Shown: positions 11,229-22,840 of the stretch, piece by piece
Numbering within the stretch: position 1 is the first letter of the stretch
How the letters are laid out: each line of letters begins with the position of its first letter
Source: Coturnix japonica
Taxonomy: Eukaryota; Chordata; Aves; Galliformes; Phasianidae
Assembly (NCBI RefSeq): GCF_001577835.2
Contig: NC_029521.1
Coordinates: 3,477,854-3,541,853 of the forward strand
Reading direction: 5' to 3'
DNA: 64,000 nt
The notes under the pieces: generated by a model
Told to the model about the DNA's origin: nothing
The model's database searches: none
Seen by the model: the letters and a program-made list of their open reading frames with translations, nothing else
Made by a program: the position numbers and the translations under genes

Positions 11229-14200
11229 TACCAGCTGGTATTGCAGCTGCCTATTCCTGCACCACCGAGATGCCATTTGCGCACCGGCGGTAACTAGAAT
11301 TAATATTACTAAAACATGAAACGTTGGTGAAGATTACAACGAGTCAGTTAATAATCCATCCCCTCCGCACTCATTTAGAAACATTTATACGCCGCAAACC
11401 CCATCATAGCTTTCCTTTATCATTTTAAGAAGGTTAAAAGGTCCGCACAAGGAAAAAGACTGCAGAATAAATGTCTCCTTACAGCTTTCTTCTAGACTAA
11501 TCCGGACCAACAGAGCCCTGTTGCTGGCGTCTTTGTTATGCAAATCTTCTACTGCAGAAAAAAATCGAGTCTTCTGCTGACCTTCACTTCGGCTTAGGGA
11601 AGCAGTGACACCCAGCGGCTAGGGAATAAAAAGAGCTTTCTCGTTCTCTTATTTCTTACACAGCGCATCTCAGGAAACACATCAGGGGAAAAAAAAATGG
11701 CAGGGATCCTTCGGCGTTCCCTTCTGGTTGTGCATATTTGCATATGGCACCCGTTACGGGCAGCCTGACAGCCTGGGAACGGATAACCCGGCAGGGAAAA
11801 TAAAATGCAGAACAGGAAACAAACAGAAAACACCCTATGAGGCAGCTCATGGTTCTCATGCATTTAAAAGGACACCGCAGACAGGAAACATCATTGGTAT
11901 TTTTCAAGTATTACAAAGGCCTTTTAGTCAGTAAAAAGCACTTTCCTGTATCACACCTCGGGCCCTGGCTTCACAAAATATTCCTTCTTAAAAAGGTTTT
12001 TTTTTCCTAACCTTATTTCTCTACCAAAGACAAATGAAAAAATGAATGTCAGGCCTTTGAAGAAACAACGGCAAGGTGACTGAAAAGGAATAGCTAGAGG
12101 GGAGCCTCCTTGTTCAGTATTTTCATTTATTAGTGTTCCCAGCATCAGAGGCAACAGTTCCTTTGTGAAGTCCTATTCGGTGCACTAACTTAGTGCTCTT
12201 GTGTTCAATGAACAAAACATCAAAGCATTAGATATGAGTAAGGAACTGGGCCAGCAGAGGTAGCTGTTAACGCAACAAAACCAACTACCATTATAAATAG
12301 TTTTGTCAGTGAAGACGTATAGAAGAAAACATTCTTAAACCAGGTATGCAGACCTTGTACAGTAGCTGCCACTGGGAATTCACCTGCGATTGAATGGCTC
12401 CTCCCTCGCTTTCTGCCCCTTGGATTTCCTTGAGACTGCCCTTTTCATAGCCTTACTAATTGCTCCTATCTTCCCACCTCTCCATTTGTACTCTGTCAAC
12501 GTGGAGTTCAGAAAGAATGAAGCAACCCCAAATAAACCTGAAGCTGGCTTATTAAAAGAAGTTTATTGAGTACTGATTCTTCCCAGCATTTGCAAACATC
12601 ATTTGTACTTTCTGTGTCTCCAAATTTACGCTGACCTCTGAAAGGAGGAGAAAGTTAAAGGATTTTTACACTTGAGTAGATGTACATACCTTCCAAATCC
12701 AGAAGTGCACTGTTTACACTAACTGTTGCTGTTAACAGTGACAAAAGGCACGTTCCCATATCTGGAGGTCTCACGTGATTGCTGTACGTGTGCCTTGGCT
12801 GATGCCGATGGAGCAAAAAGAACTTGCAGTCTCTGTCAGCATTTTAATAATGATCTCCATCCAAGGGACTTCATGTGTCTTACTAGAAACATTTCTGTGC
12901 TAAAGGGTATGCTTTGCCATGTTATAGCATTAACGATGTACATAGTTAACAGCCATTATACTTTGGCTAGATGTCCTAAATGCTAGACCTAGCAGTTTCC
13001 TGACTATTTCCAGGACCACAAAACAATAGCCTTTTTGTTGGAACACCAGCAGGGCTGCAACACAGTGGCATCCATCTCATAACGGAGGACCTTTTGGGGT
13101 CAGACTGAAAGAACCATGGGCAAACTCTGCCACAGAGGGTGAGATTCAATTGCACGGCCAACAAAACTTAAAGCACATTTAGCAAGTTCTAAAGTACTTG
13201 ACATTATCTTATGTTTCTCAGAATGTATCTGTCTTCCAGCCCATACTCCAAGGACTGCTTATGTATTTCACATTTCATGTTTATGTAAAATGTGTAAACA
13301 CAGTGGAACAAGGCCTGAAATCCAGATCTCTCTGAGCTCAGTACCTTCTTGCCTGTCTTCTGGCAGTATCTCTGTGAAAGACAAAGCACCAGTTCCCACT
13401 GCAAGGAAAGCATAACTCAAAACTTAACAAAAGTTGTGATACAGAAGTCTGCTCCTGTTGTTTGTTCCTATTAGAAGCATCTTGAAAGGTAAAAAACAGG
13501 AGCTCCCAGCCATTTCTTCCACCATCTCTTTTGCATTTCCTACCACCTGCACTCCAAAGTGACAATATGCCTATTGAAGACAACTGTTAGGCAAGCACTC
13601 ATGCTATGGAGTACTCCCTTTGAGCAATGACAAGCCTTCAGATACAATTCTTACTTCCTGAGGCAAACTCTTGGCAGTTGGTCTGGCTGCTCTGAACTCC
13701 AGCAGAGCCCATCTCCACTCTGTCACTCAGTGTCTCAATTTTTAGGCACCATCACAAGCATCAGGTACTAAAAAAACTAAGAACCTCATACGAATGCTTT
13801 TTGCTTCTAACCTCAACACCTTTATTCGACACCAGGGCACCTTATTTTATCCAAGCTCCTCAACTAACCAAGACAGTCAGCCTACCTGAGAACATGCACA
13901 TAAAACTAACTAAATTCTGTGAGACAAATGTGGTAGAAGACACAGACGAATGCAGATTTTGTCCCCAGATCTTCACTGCTAGTGCTGTAATAGGCAACAG
14001 CAAACAATAAACTCTGAAGGGTGCGTATAGTTAAAATTAGGTCTGTTTGGGCATTCTTTTAAGTCAGGATTTTACCCATAATGATGCAATTATGCAATTG
14101 CAAAATTTGTGCAATTGATTTTATACATAACAATACCAATCCTTAGTGTTTGTGTAGTTTAGGCTTTTAGTTTTGATACAGTCAGCATCAGGCATGACCA

Positions 14201-14939
14201 CACATACAAGGCAGGCAAAAGCACACACAGAAACAGGCTTATTACCAAAGTTTCAGAGCTACAAAGAACCCCTGTCCTCAGTATCAATGATGCAGCGAAG
14301 TTTGATACATTTTAAGGTCAGAAGAGAGTAGAATGACAAGAGTTGTATCCTGCCAGGACAAAACATTAATTAGTTAATTCTTCTGCTATCTCAGTAAGTT
14401 TTAGCCCACATTTTTTTTCCTCCTCCTCCCCCCCCTCCCCCCAAGGTTATCTAATACATATACCAGCTAATTAAGGATATCCTGTGACACTTGATTCAGC
14501 ACATTTGGAAAATCCACGCTGTCCTGTTCACGCTTCAATCTAAGTACATATAGACATGATTATGTATGGTAATGGCTCCTATGGATCATACTGTGGAACA
14601 CTACATCTATTGCTAGATGCCATTTCTACTGTAGTACTCAAACTGAGATGGAAACTCTACATAATCTGTTTCTTCATACTGTTACCCATTTTTTAGAAAA
14701 ACAAACACAAAATGGAACTTGCTTTCCTATCACAGTCATCTTCTGGAGTGAACACTAGACGTCTTCTATCTTCTTTGCAGGCCATCACACAACGAGCTGG
14801 CATTTTCAGAGCCTTTAATTAACAAGAAACTTACTTGAGTAGATGTAGCAGTACTTAAAAATGCAGCAGAATGCCTTGAATGCAGAATCTCTGACTAATC
14901 TAGACTAACAGGATTTTATCAGAACTGACTAATCTAGAT

Positions 14940-15185
14940 CGACAAGATGAAGGACCTGAGGGAATGGCATGAAGCTGCACCAGGGGAGGCTCAAGTTGCT
15001 TCTGGGAAGCAGTTCTTCACCAAGAGGGTGGTCACAAACTGGAACAGGCTCCCAGGGCAGTGATCACGGCACCAAACTGCTGGAGATCAAGAAGCGTTTG
15101 GATGATGCCCTCAGACTTAGGGTTTGAATTTTGGGTGGTTCTGTATAGAGCCAGGAATTGGACTTGATGATCTCTTAGAAATACA
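14940..15185 (+). mobile_element. CR1 LINE 3' end
   Basis: Contains GTGGTCACAAACTGGAACAG and GGCTCCCAGGG, ending in TTGGACTTGATGATCTCTTA. It starts only about 60 bp beyond the PRXL2A polyadenylation signal. Confidence 0.85.
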
Positions 15186-15242
15186 GACGTATTTATGCAT
15201 TCAGGAAAAAAAAAAAGTGAAGACATATCATCTACATAAAAT

Positions 15243-15248
15243 TTTATT
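15243..15248 (-). terminator. PRXL2A polyadenylation signal AATAAA
   Basis: AATAAA on the minus strand, about 87 nt beyond the SECIS, followed about 30 nt later by a T-rich run. It ends the transcript just before a plus-oriented CR1 fragment. Confidence 0.65.
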
Positions 15249-18200
15249 ACCCTTCAACCTTAGGCTAACACTCAGTTTCTCCAGGTTTAAAAGGTTTTGC
15301 TCCCCTAGGTAGACAGGATTTCAACTGACTGTCTCTGACTGAAAACATCCAGGCTACGTCAGACTTTAGACCCAGCCTTTCATTAATACAGTCAGACACA
15401 AAAGGTCAGCTGAAATTCTGACCACCTAAAAGACAGCAAAGCCATAAAAAAATCCAGGAGGGTTTTCATCAGTATTACATTTGAAAAGAGAATCTTTCCT
15501 CGGCACTGGTCACTAAGTAGTTAAAAAGCAATTAAATTGCACATTCAAGAAACAGATGTGTTCTACACTGCAATCTGCCATCAGAAAAACGTGCAACTAT
15601 TCTTCAGCTTCCGAAGCCTGAGGCTTTATCTTCTTGGCAGCTTCAAGGACAGATGGAAGGCTGACTTTGTCACCAAATTCTTTCTCGCGATGCTCCAATA
15701 GAACACCCTATATAAAACACACACACACAGAAGTCATACGCTAATCCCAGGCTGCTCAGAGGAGATCAGCTGATAAGCAACTGAGTAATTCCAAAGGAGA
15801 AGCCTGCAGGTAGGTTTGTAGTTACCTGTCTTCCCGCTCCAATCACATATACTCCTCCCAGGGTGAACCCTTCTCCTTCCAGGTTACCACTAAAACCATT
15901 TTTCCAAGCACGGAAGAAATTTAGCCAGACTCCAATGCGGAAGAAGCCCGACAGCATCATTTTTCGCTTGCGTGGGCCGTAGAAGCTTCTCTGCAATGAA
16001 ACAGAAAATATCTCAGCAAACAGAAAAAGACTTCTCCTCCCAGGTTAAATTCAGGAAACATTACAACCCTGTACCCAAAAAGGACTGCCAAACAGAAAAG
16101 CCAAACAGGCAGAGCTGTAAAGAAATTGCACCTCAACTAATTTCTAACTCACTACATGGCCATTTACTTCCACACAGCCAACTATGATTACTGCCACCCT
16201 TCACGTGTCTTTTCAAATACGATCCACAGCTATTTAAGCATGATCTACATGGCCATCAATATTGTTGAGAACAAAGAGTGCTTTGTGATAAGTGCCTTTT
16301 ATTTCATTTTGGAACTATGGTAATAAAACTGCTGGTCGAAGGGGTGCTGAAGTCCTAAAATTTCATCAGCCATTTTTTTTTTTGCTTAAAAATCAACGTG
16401 TTTACTCTAAACAGCCAGAGTGGGGATGGTAAATAAAGGCATCTTTTCTTTGATTCCGAATATTAGGCATTCTTTTTCTTCCAGAAGCCAAACGCTTTCT
16501 AAATGTGTCCTCTGTGTTAGCAAATAAGCAGATCTGTAGTTTCATAGGACATCAGACTGTCTACACACTTTATCTATGTACTGGGACAAGCCACAATGTA
16601 ATTCAGGCTGTATATGCTGAACTAACTGTCTTCTACCTTCAGACTTTGATTCATGCATTATTAACAGCAGCAAGTCACAAGGACAGTGAAGAAAAGAATA
16701 AATATGAACAGGCTGTATAAAACGAAGTGGAGGGGAAAAAAAAATCCTGCAGGAACATGCTATCAGTGCATACCACAGGGCAGTCTGTAAGCTGTGCAGG
16801 ATATAGGTAGAAAAGCAAAGCCAATTAACTGCTTCAACTAACAATGTTTCTAAACCCCTTATCATTTGGAACACATTTTATCTATACCATACAAGCTCTT
16901 CAAAGAGGACATCCATACGCTCGCTATTATAGGGGAAAAAAAAGGAAAAGAACACCGACTTCATGATACCTTTTCATCCAGAAAGATTTCTCCTTTGAAA
17001 TAATGCTGAAAATCCTCCACTTCGGTCCCTATCTTCTCTTTCACAACAGCATAGAGAGGAACACCCAGCTGGGACAGCTGAGGTTTCAGAGAGGAAAGCT
17101 CAGAAGCCTCCTAAGGACCAGAAAAATAGGTACATTTCAGGTGATAGATGGAAGTTAAAAAGCTTCACCTTGAATTCTGGAGGATCTGAAACACGTTAAA
17201 GATCCACTCATAGGCCAGTCTTTGTTATGTTCACTGAAATTTTATTCACTAAGCAAGAAAGAAAACTTTTGGAGCATTCACCGGAAAAAATAATAATAAT
17301 ATCTTGGAGAAAACACAGCGTTAATTCAAAGTTATATGTGTTTGCTTTGCTTCTGACAGAGCTTCAACTATTTTTTTTAAGCATCTATCGGACAGTGAAA
17401 AGGTTCAGCCTGCACATCACTTAGCTTTTCCAGGCCTGAATATCACAACATTTCTTTTTCCCCAAAAAGAAACACACCATAATGATGTCAGCCATTGTGT
17501 GAAGCACCTGAGAGCTCAATGCAGGAACATCGTATCAGTCTACAGTAAGTAACGGAGTGAAAACGCTCTCCCGTCCTTAGATTTCCCAGTGAAAACGAAC
17601 AAGGAATTTCTTCATACACTTCCAGTAGCTCAGAAGCAATATTGCTTTATTGCTTTTTGTGGTGTATAAATACATATGGTATCATCACTCATCTGTTTGC
17701 CTTTTTGTTCTGCTGAAGAAACCCCTGTTCCTACAGCTCATACAGAGGTGGTCTCCAAGGCTTCTCCAATTGAGATAATTCATTTTTATTGGGCCTCAAA
17801 AGAAATCTACACTTGTTACAAAAAAAAGCAAGGGTGGGGGGGCTGGAGGGGACATGTGCTTGAACACCCTCAGTCAGCTAAGTGATATGCCTTAACTCCA
17901 AGGTCTGCGGGTTATGTTATCCAGAATTTAGGGGCTGTAAGTACATAGACAGGGCAAACAGACAAAAGACATGAGAGAAAGATATCAGTAGCTGAAAGGG
18001 TAAGTGTGGCACTCCACTAGTGACTCGATCTTCTTGAGATGAAATGAAAAGGATGAATCAGCATCAAAAGGAAACAGTGAGTAGGAAAGTGTGAGACTCA
18101 AAACATCATTGTTTGGGCTTGTCTCACCTTTCTCTTTATTGATCAGAAATATCTACTAATTACTTTCTGTTTTTCTTTGAACAAACTGCCTTATTGTTCT

Positions 18201-21200
18201 TCCTAACAACAACTATGGAGAGGTGAGAGGGATGGCTAATAGCCCTTTTAACTGGATATTTTTAATACCATTCAGAACTCAATCAAGAAAACAAAACAAG
18301 TTTGTACTGGGAATTAACAGCCTACGTGTCTGAGAAATGATGTTCCCATCTAGAACAAAAGACTCCTCTGTAACATAAGTTCTGAGTTCAGAAATCTGAT
18401 GGATTTCTGCCAGTCCAATCTTTGATTGCTTTTGACCAGGGAGTACCTGGCTCAAAGAGATTTATTTTGGACATAGGGAACATGACTAGCTCCTGGGACT
18501 CATTATTAACTGAGTTTTGGGTAGTCTCCATTTCTAATTACTGTCTGCTAGATCTCTGGCAGATGTAAAAATGAAGCATTAATCTCCTTCAGAAGGAAAA
18601 TACTCAAGACACAATCTGTATAAACCTGCTGCAAGGAAAACCAAAACTAATATATTATTAACCAGTTAGTGCTAGGATCATGTCTTCCAGACACTTCAGG
18701 TGTATACGATAACTCCTGTTCACCTCTTCCCTTTATTCAATGTGAATCTACACAAGCAAAGCTTAACTCTTCCTAATTAGCCCCCGAACTCAGCAAGTAC
18801 CTCTCTGCACAAAAATCATCCAGGTCTTCGCACAGCCATGATCACTGCACCATTCCTCTGCCACAATTCACCTGCTTTGAATTTTCTCGGTTCTGTTTAG
18901 ACAGGAAAAACAGCATCAACAATAATATCAGCCATCCTTAGTTACCATGGTTAATCCTTTAAGGAGCTACTCAAAGCATTGCAGAGAATTCCACATGCAA
19001 ATACAATTATAAACCTACAATTCAGACAAGTTTTCCATGTGTAAAAGAGTATTATTTGCTTTACTGATTTTATTCCATTTTATTCCTGTGTCTTCACATA
19101 CACTGAAAATTATACACATGAACTGTATTATAATTTGAAATAGACCTTCCAGAAACACCAGCTGAAGTTGGTTTTCCTTCCCCAGAATCATCTGCTATCG
19201 AGGACACTCAACTACTTCCTCTAACTAGGAAAGACTAAGAGAAACTCTTCAGACACCTCACGTGGTCTGCATGAAATCTTGTATCCCCTACAGATAATCT
19301 TTGACGAAGGAAAATTCAACCTTCTACGCGCACTTCACTGTTCTTCAGCATTTCCCAGCCTTGGTCATACAGAGGTCCTTTCCTTAGACCACAGACCAAA
19401 GAACAATAGCTCAAACATCCAGAATCTTACCTGATCCCAAAGTTTTTAGCTCTATCCCCTCCAAAAAGTCCAGTGTTGCTTTTTCTGGCTTAGGCAAAAA
19501 TAAGTCAGTGTTGGCGAGGACAATCCCTGTTATGGCTGCACCAACGGCTCCGAGACCAACCGACCACATGCCCATTGTGAAGATCCCAAAGTCCGGTAGC
19601 GAGGACATTTCTGGAAAGAGAAAGAAAAAAATCAGCTCTAGCACTGAATACTGATGATACCACACCAGGAGGAACTGGTAATCTTTCCTGTTCCCTACAG
19701 CTCAATGTTAGAACCAAAGCAAACACAGAGCCAAGGTCAGAAGAGCTCAGCAGTCATTCCTACAGAAAGAACTATGTAGACTTGCAACTCATTTCAAACC
19801 AACATGCCCCGGACAGCACCTTCTGCATGCTGACCAACTACCACTTACAACCACAGATCACATCTGGAACTAACAACCTGACTTCACGCCCACTGATCAG
19901 AACAGATAACGCTCCAGTGGAAGCCATTACATATGCTGGCTCACATCTTAAAAGCACTAACTGCTTATTGTTATCAGTGACTCTGGTTTCATGGCAGTTT
20001 CATGACCCAGTAGTCATGCTCCCTGCTGAGGACTCCAATACCCCGTCCTGACCTTTGCATATGTTTCACAAGACCAGGGAGGGCTGACAGCCACCTTCCA
20101 GAGAAGGGAGAAGGAAGCTTAGCCCAGGACAAAACTCAAGATCCAGCTGTGAGCAAGAACTGGTACAAAAGTCACTGAGTTTTAGCAGGGTGAAAAGTCA
20201 CTGCTCATTTACATCACAACAGTTCGGTGTTACAAAATTTCATCAGTCATTCAACTTTAGTTTGACTCTCTGTATTGCTGAAACATTTCCAACAGCCATC
20301 TGCAAGACCCCATTCCCTGATCCACTCTCTTGGTGACTAGTGCTACCTGTATATACAGCTCGATGCAGAAAAGATTTCTTTTTCCCCTATAAACATAGGA
20401 AAAATGTTACTGTTTTGAACTGTGACTGGCAACAGACCAGAAACACACACCATGTTTGCTGTAGAGATAAATGGCAGCTATAATTCCTAAAGCATAAAGC
20501 AGGAGTTGGTCCCACTTTTTGGGTCAGACACAATACCCAGAATTTTCCAGGAGAAAATGTCTATTTCCACCCTTAGAACTAGTTCCAGAAAGCCTCTGAC
20601 CACCAAACACAATGAGCTGCCTGCCTACCTGTAGAGATGGTTAGAAAAACATTGAAGAGATCTTATTTCCCCTTGTAGCACCATATAACACCATACTTGG
20701 TGCTGAGGAAGACAGGACCACAGTACCTAGAAACACGAGAAACCCAGACCTGAGATAGGCTGGGATTTCAGATGACAAGCCTAAGCAGGAAACAAGGGCA
20801 GTTTACACAAACATAGTGCAGATAAGTGAACCTAATTTCATGGCTTATTTTTAACACAGGGAAACTTTCCTTGTCCTTATCTGCTTTGTCTACATACTTT
20901 TTCAAGTGCATAAAATCATACTTGTAAGGACAACTTTTGATTTGTGCATCCAACTCGTATCAGAGACTATCCTGACCCCAGCTCTTAGTGCAACCAAAAC
21001 ACAATTCAAAGTGTCGCCCTGATGCTCCATCTGCATGGCACACCAAAAGGCCACAGCCCCTCTCTGCTCCCTCCCAGACTCTGCAGATCCAGATATAGTT
21101 TCCAGACTTGTCTGGTGGAGATATTCTTCTCGTAACTCTTAGTTACAAGAAGGGACGGCGATAAAACCAAGCTGTATTCCCTCGTGCATTTCATTTGTGT

Positions 21201-21770
21201 ACAGAAGGGCTGCCAAGTTTGTGACAACTACTAAACAAGCAACTTCCCGCATAGCTTTTCTTTTTATCAGCATTATCATCAGTGTTGGCACCATTAGCAC
21301 TGCCAAAAGCCAGCTTCCCTCCACTATTTCACATCCACCCAGCTGTAGCCCCGATAGAGATCATGATCTCAGTCAACACACCTCTTCAATCGAACGGTGC
21401 TCCTCGGGCTCAGCTAACTGAACGAGATACTCATCCAGACGCGTGACCCTTCGCTATTTGAACAAACAGGGAGATGGAAGAAGCGGCCCAGCACAGCAGC
21501 ACCGACTTGCCTCCCCTACCAACCAACACCGCAACCCTCCACCACCCCAAACGCGCCGCCCATCCATCCTCTGCGACCACCCGCAGCCAGCACGGGGCAC
21601 CCGAACGGCTCCAACGCCCGCGGGCGCTCACTCACCCGAAGCAGCCCGCAGAGCCCCGGGCAGCAGCCGGAGCCGGCGCAGCGGAGCGCAGTGCGGGACG
21701 GGCGGGCAGCGCCGGGCTCAGCCCCGCCGCCTCCTCGGAGCGATGCGCTCCGCGGCGGCACGACAGCGGT
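15243..21770 (-). CDS. PRXL2A: PRXL2A / selenoprotein U, UGA-recoded, complete coding region (gene span)
   Basis: Five coding exons (19608-19431, 18892-18801, 17110-16970, 15990-15826, 15707-15597) join in frame, all with GT-AG borders, to give 228 residues; human PRXL2A has 229. It is a peroxiredoxin-like protein with a thioredoxin fold (AhpC/TSA-2 group). Residues about 11-33 form a hydrophobic N-terminal anchor. The redox site reads RRPG-UGA-FLCRE: the in-frame UGA is residue 85, where human has Cys85, and Cys88 is kept. A SECIS-like hairpin at 15335-15395 in the 3' UTR supports selenocysteine insertion. Known of the family: SelU carries Sec in birds and fish and Cys in mammals. An AATAAA signal lies at 15248-15243. 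Non-coding first exons are inferred in CpG islands near 21.7 kb and 24.6 kb. A pipeline that treats UGA as stop would end the protein after 84 residues. Confidence 0.95.
15335..15395 (-). promoter_or_regulatory. SECIS-like element in the PRXL2A 3' UTR
   Basis: On the minus strand, a 7-bp outer helix pairs CTGACTG (15395-15389) with CAGTCAG (15341-15335). After an internal loop comes the non-Watson-Crick quartet: TGAA (15382-15379) facing GGAT (15350-15347), fitting the SECIS consensus UGAN/KGAW, with the preceding A making AUGA. The upper stem pairs AGGCT with AGCCT, continued by GTC/GAC, and closes on an apical loop TAAAGTCT. The loop AA sits 12 nt after AUGA, within the usual spacing. It lies about 200 nt past the stop and about 630 nt past the UGA. 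Folded by eye only. Confidence 0.87.
15597..15707 (-). CDS. PRXL2A: PRXL2A coding exon 5 and stop
   Basis: Reads GVLLEHREKEFGDKVSLPSV, LEAAKKIKPQASEAEE and TAG (15599-15597). Human ends GILLEHREKEFGDKVNLLSV and continues similarly. The 3' UTR with the SECIS follows in the same exon. Confidence 0.95.
   Translation of the reverse strand, partial: GVLLEHREKEFGDKVSLPSVLEAAKKIKPQASEAEE
15826..15990 (-). CDS. PRXL2A: PRXL2A coding exon 4
   Basis: 165 bp, phase 0 at both ends. Contains FYGPRKRKMM, GVWLNFFRAWKNGFSGNLEG and EGFTLGGVYVIGAGRQ, the most conserved C-terminal block of the family. Confidence 0.95.
16970..17110 (-). CDS. PRXL2A: PRXL2A coding exon 3
   Basis: 141 bp, phase 0 at both ends. 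Reads EASELSSLKPQLSQLGVPLY and then AVVKEKIGTEVEDFQHYFKG and EIFLDEK. It matches the human segment EAADLSSLKSMLDQLGVPLY through FLDEK, the central thioredoxin-fold part. Confidence 0.95.
18801..18892 (-). CDS. PRXL2A: PRXL2A coding exon 2 with in-frame UGA (selenocysteine codon 18818-18816)
   Basis: 92 bp between a CAG acceptor and a GTACTT donor. Reads EPRKFKAGELWQRNG, then AVIMAVRRPG, UGA, FLCRE, aligning residue for residue with human PRXL2A around its CxxC. The exon is required: joining exon 1 directly to exon 3 breaks the frame at once. Everything around the UGA is conserved on both sides, which argues for recoding rather than decay. Confidence 0.95.
19431..19608 (-). CDS. PRXL2A: PRXL2A coding exon 1 (start codon, membrane anchor)
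   Basis: Starts MSSLPDFGIFTMGMWSVG, close to human MSFLQDPSFFTMGMWSIG. The ATG lies two bases after a strong polypyrimidine-CAG acceptor (exon edge 19610), so an upstream non-coding exon is expected. Ends in phase 1 at a GTAAG donor. Encodes the hydrophobic segment and the linker containing KTLGS. Confidence 0.95.
21636..21770 (-). promoter_or_regulatory. CpG-island promoter and probable non-coding first exon of PRXL2A
   Basis: GC- and CpG-rich block (about 21500-21860) upstream of coding exon 1. A strong minus-strand donor, CTTCGG followed by GTGAGTGAG, ends the putative exon at 21636. The start site near 21770 is a guess from the island's extent. It fits the gene's need for an upstream non-coding exon. 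Confidence 0.55.
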
Positions 21771-22544
21771 GACGCCACAAGGGCTGTCCAATCCCCGGCC
21801 AGCCGCGCTTAACGCTTCCATCGCTCCGCTCCCGGGACGCCGAGAACGCAGCTGCGCTCAGGTTTGTTTTTAGAGCCACGCAGTTTTACAATAAGCGTCT
21901 TTCTTCTGTATCAGCCCCTTCTACTTCTAACAGCGCCGCTCCGCACGTCCAAACAACATTAACAACCGTGGCAACAACGAAGGAGACACAGCTAACAGCC
22001 CTTCGCTGAACAGCCTCCCTTTCTCAGAGCTATCAGGGCTCTCTCCAGCCCTCAAAGCCTCCACGAGTGCTGGAGCACTATGCTCAGCAGAGAGAAGCCA
22101 AAGAAAAAACTACCTTCATTTTTTTTTGGTGTGGTTTTGTGGTGGCAGTCAGAGATTCCCAAGATACCAGCGAGTCGTTTTCTGGTCTGTCAGTACTTAG
22201 CTAACCCAAATTTCAACAAGCCAAGTCTCAGCCCTGCTGTCAGAGCTGGTTGATGGTCTTCACCTCGTGTCAAGAAGACCAATTGAAACACGGTTCTCTC
22301 GATGTCTCATTTCCCTGCCACCCACAAGTGGAGAAGAAATGGGTCATTAAGAGGATAGCTATCCTTAAACATTTATTTTAGCTGCATAAACATGACCTGC
22401 TGCAGCTGTGTCAAAAAACACTGGAAAATTTGTGTATTCCAGTTATCAGTCATGGCAGCACACACATTTACTTGCATACTTTTCCTAAGAACAAGGAGGA
22501 GTGGAAACACTCAGCCAGCGCTGCCACATCACCTCTCATCTCTG

Positions 22545-22840
22545 AAGGGGTAGATAACAGCAGGACAAGGGGAAATGGTTCTAAGTTGAAGGAGGGAAGA
22601 CTGAGCTTGGGTGTCAAGGGAAAGTTCTTTACTATGAGAGTGGTGAGGTGCTGAAACAGCTGCCCAGAGAGGCTGTGGATGCCCCGTCCACCCCTAGAGG
22701 TGTTCAAAGCCAGGTTGGGGTCCTGGGCTGGTATTCGATATGGAGGTTGGTGGCCCTGCCTGTGGTGGGTTTGAGGTTGGAGATTGGTGATCCTTGAGGT
22801 CCCTTCCAACCCAGGACAGTCTGTGATTCTGTAATCTCTC
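22545..22840 (+). mobile_element. CR1 LINE 3' end
   Basis: AGCAGGACAAGGGGAAATGG through GAGGTCCCTTCCAACCCAGG and GTCTGTGATTCTGTA, a fairly complete 3' region. It lies between the two PRXL2A first-exon islands. Confidence 0.9.

Larger units (their letters stand above)
9700..14930. other. intergenic region between the 9-kb CpG island and PRXL2A 3' end
   Basis: No coding exon recognised. Contains the LTR-like repeat at 10.75 kb, the CTCF motif at 11.2 kb, an octamer ATTTGCAT at 11736-11743 and a C-rich run near 14420-14445. Confidence 0.5.

Noticed and set aside
18816-18818. UGA in PRXL2A read as a disabling stop (pseudogene)
   Set aside because: All splice sites, the downstream frame and family residues are intact, the position is the known Sec/Cys site of SelU, and a SECIS-like hairpin is present.
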